The notes under the pieces are model-generated. The model worked only from the letters and a program-made list of their open reading frames with translations. It ran no database searches and was not told the DNA's origin. A program made the translations under genes and the position numbers. 26,378 nt of DNA from IMG/VR virus record IMGVR_UViG_3300012920_000222, positions 1-26,378 of that record; one strand, 5' to 3'. Of this stretch, positions 8,776 through 15,101 are shown piece after piece (positions within the stretch are counted from its first letter, which is position 1; every line of letters starts with the position of its first letter). The DNA comes from a virus.

Positions 8776-10226
8776 TCGTCTTCACCTCTCATTATTAACT
8801 TAATATAAGTGCTTCTTCCTTCTCTCAACTCTTCAAACTTATGTCTAATAATATCATAATATCTGTATATTTGTGACCTTGATTTCTTGGCTCTTTTTCT
8901 GACTTCTGTTAAAAATAGGCTCTTATTGACAAATCCATTTTCATCTTTCTTTATCTTATCGTATGTTGATATAAATAATGGTTCTAAATTATTTTCCGCT
9001 ATGCTTTGCCTCTTGACCTTTAGGCTTTGCTCTAACCACATAACCAATGTCTTATAACATTGTTGCACGATAGCCGATGCTTGCATTACATTAGAACTAG
9101 TTACTATGAACCTATCTTCCTTGTTTGAAATTGATGGAGCAGAAGCCACAGAACAAAGCACTGACAACTTAATGGCAATCTTCATCAACCTAGTTGTAAA
9201 GTTAGAACAAATCTTAGCCACATCGGGTCTAGTATTTTGGAGTTCTATGTTCATTCTATGATACTCCAATTTAATTGCTTGTGTAAAATCTTCGCTATAT
9301 GTCATTGTTTTAAGCGGGTCTTTACCTACTTCCTCATATCTTTCTTTAACTACTTTGTAAATAGATACTAAAGAATTAGCGAACTGGTCAATGGGTGATT
9401 TCACATCTGCTATCTTACCTGCTAAGTCTAATTGTTCTAATCTCATCTTGTCTTGTTCATATTGAGGAACTTCTCGAACATAAAGAAGCATTCTTTGTAG
9501 AACGCCTTTTTCTGCCATAACAGTATTAAGATTGTTAGGGGGATAAGTCATAGCCAAAACTGAACGCTCGGAATAACAAGACATAGTTCTACCATCCATA
9601 GAATCTAATGCTTTTGTTATGACCCATGCTTCCCCTGCCAAAGAGTTCATCAAAGTATTTAGATAAACAATACATTGTTCTTTGTGTTGAGATTGCTTGA
9701 ATACTCCGGAATACTCAAATTCGTCCCAGTGGGCTAAACCACTTCCTTCAAGAATACCGGGTCTTCTACGCCATTCATCGTCATCATCTTCATCCTTAAC
9801 ATATTTACCAATCAAAACCGAATCAGTATAATCGGTTACAGAAAAGGTATCAAAGTTTCTTGGAATTACTATGTTATCCTTTCGCAAGGAAGGATGACCA
9901 TTGATAGCATTTACTCTTTTGAATGCTTTATTTGCCACATTACCTACGAAGTTCCAAAGAGTAGACTTTCCTGTTCCCGAAGTTTGAACCCAACAAAAGT
10001 GTATTCTACTATCTTCTATGTTTCTACCATTTGGTATGCGAATAAAATCCTTGCATAGTTGTCCTAATATTACAAAATAGGAAATACTTGCAGGTATGCC
10101 GTTTCCATGAGAAACCTCTAACGCTGATTTCTCAAACTCCCTAACCACCGCAGGTAAGGCTATGTTCATAATTCTTGCATCTTCTTCAAAGGAATCGTAA
10201 TCCTCTTGTTCATAATCTTCATTCAT
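8772..10226 (-). CDS. AAA+/P-loop ATPase, candidate replicative helicase
   Basis: This encodes 484 residues. A Walker A motif TSGTGKST lies at 82-89 and a Walker B-like LAHWDEFE at 164-171. About 50 residues follow to a conserved-looking SVLAMTYPPNNLN, which could be sensor 1. The last 80 residues (NKSLFLTEVRKRAKKSRSQI) look like a winged helix. The N-terminus is acidic (EDYEQEDYDSFEEDA). The overall plan (helical N-part, NTPase core, C-terminal winged helix) fits DUF3987- or MCM-like viral helicases. No other helicase is visible in the window, so it is the best candidate to unwind DNA for the replisome. The family is not certain; a packaging or recombination ATPase is less likely given the neighbours. 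Confidence 0.6.
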   Translation of the reverse strand: MNEDYEQEDYDSFEEDARIMNIALPAVVREFEKSALEVSHGNGIPASISYFVILGQLCKDFIRIPNGRNIEDSRIHFCWVQTSGTGKSTLWNFVGNVANKAFKRVNAINGHPSLRKDNIVIPRNFDTFSVTDYTDSVLIGKYVKDEDDDDEWRRRPGILEGSGLAHWDEFEYSGVFKQSQHKEQCIVYLNTLMNSLAGEAWVITKALDSMDGRTMSCYSERSVLAMTYPPNNLNTVMAEKGVLQRMLLYVREVPQYEQDKMRLEQLDLAGKIADVKSPIDQFANSLVSIYKVVKERYEEVGKDPLKTMTYSEDFTQAIKLEYHRMNIELQNTRPDVAKICSNFTTRLMKIAIKLSVLCSVASAPSISNKEDRFIVTSSNVMQASAIVQQCYKTLVMWLEQSLKVKRQSIAENNLEPLFISTYDKIKKDENGFVNKSLFLTEVRKRAKKSRSQIYRYYDIIRHKFEELREGRSTYIKLIMRGEDE

Positions 10227-10912
10227 ATTTTCACCTTCTCTTCCGAGTTTAATGTAGAGAAAATTCTTTTGGCTAGGGTTTCTCCAATCCCGTCAATTAC
10301 TTGGAGTTGATACTCCGAGCATTCTCCTATTTCCATAATAGAACCAAATTCTTTTATTAGTTCTTTTGCCTTTTTAATTGATACGCCTTTAATACTGGTT
10401 AATATATCTAATCTTAAATCATCAGTTGTTATTCTTTTGAATACTTGTGGTGCTATTGTATCTCTTGTTATTGGTTTCATTTTACTTACTGCTGTTATTA
10501 TTAATGCCGCTTCTTCTTCACTATTTACCCATACTGGTTTTATATCTGTATCTAATATTATTCTTCCTAATGCCCCAAGAAACTTATTATTCAACATTAT
10601 TCTTCTAGATGCATTAGGCATTTTTGTTCTCGAATTTGCTAAGATATTTAAAATTGCTTCTTCAAGAGAGCCATATATGATTACAATGTTAGTTTGATAG
10701 TGTCTATCCATATTATCTAGTTGCGTCCAAAGTCTTTTTGATAAGACAGAACCTAGAAAATCTATGGTAGATTTTGCTTCAAAACAAACATCGTCGTAAA
10801 CATAATCGCCTATCTCAATCCATTTCTTTTCATGGGGTATATTAAGACCCCTAGCCTTATCAATCACTAAATCTGTAAGTCTAGAGTTTTCTCTTGAATC
10901 AATCACTAACAT
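10223..10912 (-). CDS. ERCC4/XPF-type structure-specific endonuclease
   Basis: This encodes 229 residues. The ERCC4 nuclease domain is recognised by DSRE (5-8), EIGDY (33-37) and FEAKSTIDFLGSV, where the usual ERKxxxD is EAKxxxD (E45, K47, D51). LWTQLDNM follows as in archaeal XPF. Residues about 165-225 form a tandem helix-hairpin-helix (LTSIKGVSIKKAKELIKEFG and VIDGIGETLAKRIF), the DNA-binding part. There is no helicase domain, so it resembles short archaeal XPF and viral forms. The enzyme would cut 3' flaps, forks or recombination branches. It overlaps the primase stop by 14 bases and the helicase start by four. Fork repair or resolution of replication intermediates is inferred from context. 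Confidence 0.88.
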   Translation of the reverse strand: MLVIDSRENSRLTDLVIDKARGLNIPHEKKWIEIGDYVYDDVCFEAKSTIDFLGSVLSKRLWTQLDNMDRHYQTNIVIIYGSLEEAILNILANSRTKMPNASRRIMLNNKFLGALGRIILDTDIKPVWVNSEEEAALIITAVSKMKPITRDTIAPQVFKRITTDDLRLDILTSIKGVSIKKAKELIKEFGSIMEIGECSEYQLQVIDGIGETLAKRIFSTLNSEEKVKI

Positions 10913-11939
10913 CGGGATACCTCCAACACTTACCTACACAGAAATCTTCGCTAATTAGTTTATCACAATGAGGTGTATTATAATTATTAAAAACAGTAAA
11001 CTTCGCATGTTTCCTAGTGGTTCTCTTATCCCAATCTAACCAAACTGAATCTGAATCAGCAAATACCCTCTCTAATTCATCTACTACCAAATCTAGTGTT
11101 TTTTCTTTTTCCTCATGGTTAGTCAAATCTTGATAGCCTGAAATCAAATCCCTATACCAAGATACTAGATATGCTCTTGCTATGTGGGAAGGATTCTCCG
11201 TCATGATAGCATTGTGTAAACAAGGCAACATAGGCAAGTTTCCTACAGTATCGGGAACAGAAACCTCGCCTTGAATCGCTTGAATGGGGGGTGCTTCGGG
11301 GAAGATGACTCTTTTTTCTCCCTGTTTTTTGAACGGTATATGGCGTGGCATCTTTGCTAAAAAAAGTAAATGATTCAAAGGTAATTTGAGGTCTTTTTTT
11401 AATAGTGGAATACAGTAATATGGTTCTTTGTTTTCGTCTAACGACGACATATTAACTGTGTTTGGTATTCTTCTCAATCTAGTTGTTTGTCCTACTCTAT
11501 CATCTAATGAATTATTCTTACCAACTTTAGAAACTAAATACTCTTTTATTTCTCTAAAAAGAACTTGTATGTTTCTCATATTATTAGTTTCTTCACCGAA
11601 TATAAATAAATGAAAACCCCTACCAGAAAAGAAAAGAGTATGTTCATAATCTCTAGAATAAACCAATTCCATAACAATTTTTAAATCGTTATATACTTTT
11701 TCTAAATTATCATCATGAGCATCAAAATCTAAAAAGACTCTATCCAAGATTACTGTTGAATCCATTTTTGCCTTTTCACTAAACTGTTTGAAGTCATATA
11801 CTGTAGTATACACATTCATTCTGTTATTGTGAGCATTGATGAAATCAATATATTCATTCCTGCTGAATACTATCTTTCTTCTCATCTGCGGTGCGTTCTT
11901 TATGTGACTCCCCGCCCATACTTCCCTCGGAAACTTCAT
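10899..11939 (-). CDS. Archaeo-eukaryotic primase with PriL-like C-terminal Cys domain
   Basis: This encodes 346 residues from the ATG at 11939, chosen because GGAGGT lies seven bases upstream; a TTG at 11954 would place that site inside the gene. The catalytic AEP domain shows LDFD (70-73), SGRGFHLFIF (105-114) and RRIPNTVN (156-163), the three classic primase motifs. After a linker, residues about 236-346 resemble the iron-sulfur domain of the large primase subunit: LPCL (C240), HIARAYLVSWYRDL, then PHC (C325), DFC (C334) and GKC (C338). The enzyme would make primers for the PolB. Overlap with the upstream gene is 86 bases out of frame. The fusion of the two subunit types is my reading of spacing and motifs; the catalytic domain call is much firmer than the C-terminal one. 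Confidence 0.85.
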   Translation of the reverse strand: MKFPREVWAGSHIKNAPQMRRKIVFSRNEYIDFINAHNNRMNVYTTVYDFKQFSEKAKMDSTVILDRVFLDFDAHDDNLEKVYNDLKIVMELVYSRDYEHTLFFSGRGFHLFIFGEETNNMRNIQVLFREIKEYLVSKVGKNNSLDDRVGQTTRLRRIPNTVNMSSLDENKEPYYCIPLLKKDLKLPLNHLLFLAKMPRHIPFKKQGEKRVIFPEAPPIQAIQGEVSVPDTVGNLPMLPCLHNAIMTENPSHIARAYLVSWYRDLISGYQDLTNHEEKEKTLDLVVDELERVFADSDSVWLDWDKRTTRKHAKFTVFNNYNTPHCDKLISEDFCVGKCWRYPDVSD

Positions 11940-12225
11940 TTTTATTACCTCCAAAACTTACTGTTGCTGTGCTTAACATTTGTTTGATTACTTCTGCCAC
12001 ATCAGCCTGTATTTGTATTAGTCCAACATCTCTAAACATATCTTCAAAAGTCTTTCCTAACATATTATCATTTATTCTAATTTCCCTTACTAGGTCAAAT
12101 CTTTCTTTTAATGAGAGTTCAATATATATCTCTTTAGCCAAAATACCAATAGAGTTCGCTAAATCACTTACTTCTAAGAAAGACCAATTTTTAGATAATA
12201 CTTTTTGTTTAATTATATCTTTCAT
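11854..12225 (-). CDS. Unrecognised 123-residue protein with disordered tail
   Basis: Residues 1-90 are helical with mixed charge (NWSFLEVSDLANSIGILAKE, then LSLKERFDLVREIRIN and ADVAEVIKQML). Residues 92-123 are Gly/Ser/Glu/Lys-rich and probably disordered (GGNKNEVSEGSMGGESHKER). No motif I know. The start follows GTGAT, with four bases between this ATG and the nuclease stop. The last 86 bases overlap the primase start in another frame, exactly the part coding for the disordered tail. This pattern suggests the tail evolved as an overlapping extension. A long frame on the opposite strand (11891-12229) is a shadow. Co-transcription with primase and nuclease suggests a replication accessory role, nothing more. 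Confidence 0.6.
   Translation of the reverse strand: MKDIIKQKVLSKNWSFLEVSDLANSIGILAKEIYIELSLKERFDLVREIRINDNMLGKTFEDMFRDVGLIQIQADVAEVIKQMLSTATVSFGGNKNEVSEGSMGGESHKERTADEKKDSIQQE
11947..11952 (-). promoter_or_regulatory. Shine-Dalgarno site that sets the primase start
   Basis: GGAGGT on the - strand is followed after seven bases by the ATG at 11939. It makes the ATG, and not the upstream TTG at 11954, the likely primase start. Confidence 0.75.
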
Positions 12226-12229
12226 TTAA

Positions 12230-13135
12230 TCACAACCATGTATCCTCTTGCGCTCCTTCGCAAATTCCAAAGTAACTACAATGTTGGCAGTTTTTATAAA
12301 AGAACTTGTGAGGAAATTGATTGTTCTCATAAGCGTGTATTAGTTTAGCAATATTGTTCATTACTGATGTCATTGAAGCCTTTTTGATAGGTTCAGCATA
12401 CACATAATTAGAGACTGGGTAATACCAACCCCAATGACTTATTTCCATTTCTTTGGTTAAACCATTCTTGGCTAGAACTTCATCCGGAGCATTCTCAATA
12501 AGTAGTTGATAGAAAGCCATTTCTTGACGCATAGTAGTTGTTTTGTAGTCTTTCCAAGCACCTGTTTTGTATTCAAAAGGAATAAGTTTACCGTCTTCCA
12601 TGAATATTCTATCAATGATACCTTGAATATGAATAACATAATCTCTAGATAGAGGGAACTTTTTATTTGTATCTGCACGAATTGTTATTTCGGCATCAAA
12701 CTTTCCTTCGTTATTTATCGGTAAAAATTCATTCGTTTTTTCTTCCGACTTTGCTTCAATAAAACGCTGTGCTTCAAAGGCCGCTACCGTCAATGAAACA
12801 TCAAAATACTCATCAACGGGCATAAGACTAGTAGCATATTCTATAATTTCTGAATTATTCATAGAGGTTGCTTTTTGTATATCGAATTCGTTAAAGAAAT
12901 TTTCTCTATGGTTGTGTAGAATTGTTCCCTTTCTCATGGCTTCTGTTTGGTCTTGTGGTAATCTATCAATGTAGTTGTATTTGTATTTTAGACTACACCA
13001 ATTAAAAGAGCCTAAAGAAGACTTAGTTATTTTCAGTATTGGTTTAGACGGGTCATCGTAGTTTTCCGGTTGCCATTGATATGTATAGTCTTTCATAGTT
13101 TTTATTCTTGCATCATATTGTTCATCTGTATTCAT
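12230..13135 (-). CDS. Cas4/RecB-like PD-(D/E)XK exonuclease with Fe-S cysteines
   Basis: This encodes 301 residues. The core motifs are KSSLGSFNWCSLKYKYNYID at 38-57 (first cysteine C47), GTILH (H74), GIIDRIF (D175), PFEYKTG (E188, K190) and QEMAFY (Q204, Y209). The C-terminal CQHCSYFGIC (C283, C286, C292) supplies three more cysteines, so four in total could hold an iron-sulfur cluster as in Cas4 and AddB. The family includes 5'-3' or bidirectional ssDNA exonucleases that act in end processing and recombination. There is no CRISPR array or Cas1/Cas2 near, so a recombination or DNA-degradation role in virus replication is more likely than adaptation. It lies directly after the polymerase C-part (TAA then ATG). 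Confidence 0.85.
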   Translation of the reverse strand: MNTDEQYDARIKTMKDYTYQWQPENYDDPSKPILKITKSSLGSFNWCSLKYKYNYIDRLPQDQTEAMRKGTILHNHRENFFNEFDIQKATSMNNSEIIEYATSLMPVDEYFDVSLTVAAFEAQRFIEAKSEEKTNEFLPINNEGKFDAEITIRADTNKKFPLSRDYVIHIQGIIDRIFMEDGKLIPFEYKTGAWKDYKTTTMRQEMAFYQLLIENAPDEVLAKNGLTKEMEISHWGWYYPVSNYVYAEPIKKASMTSVMNNIAKLIHAYENNQFPHKFFYKNCQHCSYFGICEGAQEDTWL

Positions 13136-14050
13136 TTAAAACCACTCCTCCAATGTTGTTTGAATCTTACCTGTTCTAATACTTGAAATGTCCCAATCCA
13201 TAGCCTCATAAATCGGCTTTGCTTTTTTGATAATCTGTTCTGCATAATGCTCATATGCAGGAATACACTTATCAAAATCACTATTAATATTTCCTGCTAG
13301 AAATTCTACTGTTCTTCTTTCTTTTGTTAAAGGGTGAATATAGGTTTCGTTTAGTGGCTTGACTTTCATAAACAAATAAGAATCATCAAACTTATTCTCT
13401 CCCTTTTGCCAAGAATATAGAACCCCCGCTATTCCCGAACCTATTGAAGGTTTTTTCTTTTCAATTGTTAAAAAGGAACTTACGGGAGTTCCGCACTTAT
13501 GAGTTCCTGCTCTACCCTCATTTTCTCCACAAAATTCTATTTTGGTTAAGTCTTTAAGATGATACTTTCTTTTACAGTCTTGACATTGAACCATGAATCT
13601 AGATTCTTTTAGCCTACTTCTTTTTATGAGAAGAGAGTTATCTATTTCACCTTTCATGATAGACTTGTAAATATCGCTAAGATAATTATTGATTTCCTTT
13701 CTAGTGTTTTGTGTAGTCCACATCTTAAGCGCAGTTGTTTGAACATCTTTTTCTAATTGCGTAGCACTAACTCTTTTGGCAGTAAAGCCAGTCATTGTAA
13801 ATTCCGGCTCATCTAACCATTCACCGTCTTTCCATATAATCATCCCTGCGTTTCTGTTTTTAGTTGTTCCAACACCTAAAGAAGAATAGTATTTTTCAAA
13901 CTCTAATACAACCGGATGCTGTTTTAATCCCATAACATTAGGAAAATGCTCTCTTACACTAGATTCGATTTCTTTAATTGCTTTTTGTGCTTTTTCAACA
14001 GAATCTATTTTTACATAGATTGAATCTGTATGTCCGTAAACTACTTCCAT
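13136..14050 (-). CDS. polB: Family B DNA polymerase, C-terminal part (motif C, thumb, PIP tail)
   Basis: This encodes 304 residues from the ATG at 14050, starting MEVVYGHTDSIYVKID, so motif C is at residues 5-10. An in-frame ATG at 14101 would add 17 residues. I prefer 14050 because the 14101 start has no ribosome site and lies inside the upstream small gene, whereas AAGGA lies before 14050. FTAKR (near 90) is the KxY-like palm motif. Four cysteines in the thumb region (C156, C159, C174, C186) could hold zinc. The C-terminus QTTLEEWF (297-304) is a canonical PCNA-interacting peptide. The N-part with exonuclease, motif A and motif B is encoded at 15098-16750, so the two chains must join to make one polymerase, as known for the two-chain PolB of Methanothermobacter. 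The first aspartate of motif C is His; the second is kept. Confidence 0.88.
   Translation of the reverse strand: MEVVYGHTDSIYVKIDSVEKAQKAIKEIESSVREHFPNVMGLKQHPVVLEFEKYYSSLGVGTTKNRNAGMIIWKDGEWLDEPEFTMTGFTAKRVSATQLEKDVQTTALKMWTTQNTRKEINNYLSDIYKSIMKGEIDNSLLIKRSRLKESRFMVQCQDCKRKYHLKDLTKIEFCGENEGRAGTHKCGTPVSSFLTIEKKKPSIGSGIAGVLYSWQKGENKFDDSYLFMKVKPLNETYIHPLTKERRTVEFLAGNINSDFDKCIPAYEHYAEQIIKKAKPIYEAMDWDISSIRTGKIQTTLEEWF
14042..14050 (-). repeat. Nine-base repeat ATGGAAGTA, copy at the PolB C-part start
   Basis: These nine bases code the first three residues (MEV) of the PolB C-part and are identical to 15101-15109, which code the last three residues of the N-part. The bases on either side differ. 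The pair frames the block of small genes that separates the two halves. Confidence 0.7.
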
Positions 14051-14051
14051 T

Positions 14052-14198
14052 TTAACCAATCCTTTGATGTGTAATAATTCCAATTCTTTTGCCATTGACA
14101 TATAATGAGACTACATCATTATGAATCATGATAGTAGTGACATCATCTACATATCTTTTAGCCCAACCAATAAGTTCTTGTTGAGTTTTTTTATTCAT
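14052..14198 (-). CDS. 48-residue unrecognised protein before the PolB C-part
   Basis: An ATG overlapping the upstream stop (ATGA at 14195-14198) opens a 48-residue frame: MNKKTQQELIGWAKRYVDDV, then TTIMIHNDVVSLYVNGKRIG and IITHQRIG. It looks like one helix followed by a beta hairpin, with codon use like its neighbours. The stop lies one base before the ATG at 14050, leaving a tidy junction to the polymerase C-part. If the polymerase started at 14101 the two frames would overlap by 50 bases. No function can be assigned. Confidence 0.5.
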   Translation of the reverse strand: MNKKTQQELIGWAKRYVDDVTTIMIHNDVVSLYVNGKRIGIITHQRIG

Positions 14199-14413
14199 GA
14201 CATTCCCACCCTAGTTGGTGCGTATATCTTATTAATAGCATAAAAGTCACCGTTATCTCTAAGATACTCTTGTATCTCACACACTGCTCTTGCTAACTTA
14301 GCATTATCTATCTCAAATAACATATCTAAGTCTTTTTCCAAGCCTTCAATTCTTTGCTCTAATACTTCTATTTGATACTTCAATTCCTTTATTTCTTTTT
14401 CTTTCTTATTCAT
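14195..14413 (-). CDS. Small coiled-coil protein
   Basis: This encodes 72 residues. Residues 1-35 are a clear heptad-type helix (KEKEIKELKYQIEVLEQRIE, GLEKDLDMLFE), so a dimeric coiled coil is likely. The rest is a mixed segment ending NKIYAPTRVGMS. Start and stop both overlap neighbours by four bases (ATGA). It lies within the gene block that divides the polymerase. There is no recognisable domain beyond the coil. Confidence 0.6.
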   Translation of the reverse strand: MNKKEKEIKELKYQIEVLEQRIEGLEKDLDMLFEIDNAKLARAVCEIQEYLRDNGDFYAINKIYAPTRVGMS

Positions 14414-14535
14414 ATTATCACCGTTACTATAGTTATAATGGTTGCTATGTTTACGACATTTACCATCATCAATATCTTGTTACTTCTTGCTATCATAGCG
14501 AGCAATTCTTCCAATAATTCGTTAGTCCTGTCCAT
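14410..14535 (-). CDS. 41-residue membrane protein inside the split-polymerase block
   Basis: This small frame starts at an ATG inside the end of the upstream gene and ends in an ATGA overlap with the coiled-coil gene. Residues 1-20 are a charged amphipathic helix (MDRTNELLEELLAMIARSNK); residues 21-41 are hydrophobic (ILMMVNVVNIATIITIVTVI). It predicts one C-terminal membrane helix with the soluble part in the cytoplasm (tail-anchored). It fills an otherwise empty 108-base gap with overlaps at both ends, which is good support for a gene this short. Function unknown. Confidence 0.55.
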   Translation of the reverse strand: MDRTNELLEELLAMIARSNKILMMVNVVNIATIITIVTVII

Positions 14536-14761
14536 CATCATAATAATCCTCTTCCATATCTGTTTCTGAATAATCTGAATTAAGAAATGATAGGCTTAAT
14601 TTACTCGAATCTTGATTAACACCCTGTTCTATATTGATAATCGAAGCGTTACGCTTCAAATTATTCATCATTTGAAATATCTCTTCTACTTCTTGTAGAG
14701 TAATATCCCATGTTTCTTCTGTATCATAAGACACTTTAACTGTCACATATTTGGTTTTCAT
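14522..14761 (-). CDS. Small acidic protein, unrecognised
   Basis: This encodes 79 residues: a beta-rich N-terminal part (KTKYVTVKVSYDTEETWDIT), a helix (LQEVEEIFQMMNNLKRN), and a strongly acidic tail (DMEEDYYDDGQD). Acidic small viral proteins sometimes mimic DNA, but the acidic part here is only the last 15 residues, so I do not claim that. It overlaps the upstream winged-helix stop by four bases and ends over the start of the 41-residue membrane protein. No known family recognised. Confidence 0.55.
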   Translation of the reverse strand: MKTKYVTVKVSYDTEETWDITLQEVEEIFQMMNNLKRNASIINIEQGVNQDSSKLSLSFLNSDYSETDMEEDYYDDGQD

Positions 14762-14964
14762 TCTTGTTTCCTCCGATATACTCCATTCTTGACCTTCTCT
14801 ACATTAGGTAGTCTATTCAATAGCCACCCTATTGCTGATGCAGTTCCAATACTAGCGGTGTTTCCCTTTTTGTAAATAATCTTATCAAGTATTTGACTGG
14901 AAGTAAATTCCCCATTCATGGTTTCAACTACTTCTTTTATCCACCTTCTAAATATTTCATTCAT
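14758..14964 (-). CDS. Small winged-helix-like protein
   Basis: This encodes 68 residues. The pattern WIKEVVETMNGEFTSSQILD, a basic turn, then IGTASAIGWLLNRLPNVEKV and NGVYRRK fits a winged helix: three helices, with LLNRLPNVEKV as recognition helix and NGVYR as the wing strand. It would bind DNA, perhaps as a transcription regulator or as a replisome accessory. The start lies two bases after the upstream zinc-ribbon stop. It sits between the two halves of the polymerase gene. The DNA-binding role follows from the predicted fold only. Confidence 0.55.
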   Translation of the reverse strand: MNEIFRRWIKEVVETMNGEFTSSQILDKIIYKKGNTASIGTASAIGWLLNRLPNVEKVKNGVYRRKQE

Positions 14965-14966
14965 AT

Positions 14967-15101
14967 TTACAACCCCTTAGCCATTCTTTTTCGTTTTAAT
15001 TTCAATGACCCATATCTGCCTTTTCCATAGCATTCCCAACACAAAGGGCGACCAACATAACATAACTCGGATTCGTTTTTATTGCATACTATACATTTCA
15101 T
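14967..15101 (-). CDS. 44-residue zinc-knuckle protein at the PolB break
   Basis: The frame encodes MKCIVCNKNESELCYVGRPL, then CWECYGKGRYGSLKLKRKRM and AKGL. Cysteines 3, 6, 21 and 24 give CxxC-14-CxxC, a small zinc-binding unit, followed by a basic tail suited to nucleic-acid binding. Its ATG overlaps the stop of the polymerase N-part (ATGA at 15098-15101), so it is probably translated by ribosomes finishing that gene. It is the first gene of the block that separates the polymerase halves. Confidence 0.65.
   Translation of the reverse strand: MKCIVCNKNESELCYVGRPLCWECYGKGRYGSLKLKRKRMAKGL

Noticed and set aside
11891-12229. 112-residue frame on the + strand
   Set aside because: It lies opposite the 123-residue - strand gene, which has a ribosome-site-like GTGAT and fits the operon; the + strand frame is Ser/Ile-rich shadow sequence.
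12230-13135. Cas4-like gene as part of a CRISPR-Cas system
   Set aside because: No repeat-spacer array and no Cas1/Cas2 or other cas genes in the window; the gene lies in a replication operon, so a recombination nuclease is a better reading.
14372-14569. Hydrophobic 65-residue + strand frame
   Set aside because: It is antisense to three tightly packed - strand genes; its hydrophobicity comes from reading AT-rich complement.
14522-14761. Acidic 79-residue protein as a DNA mimic (anti-restriction)
   Set aside because: Negative charge is concentrated in the last 15 residues, whereas DNA mimics are acidic throughout.
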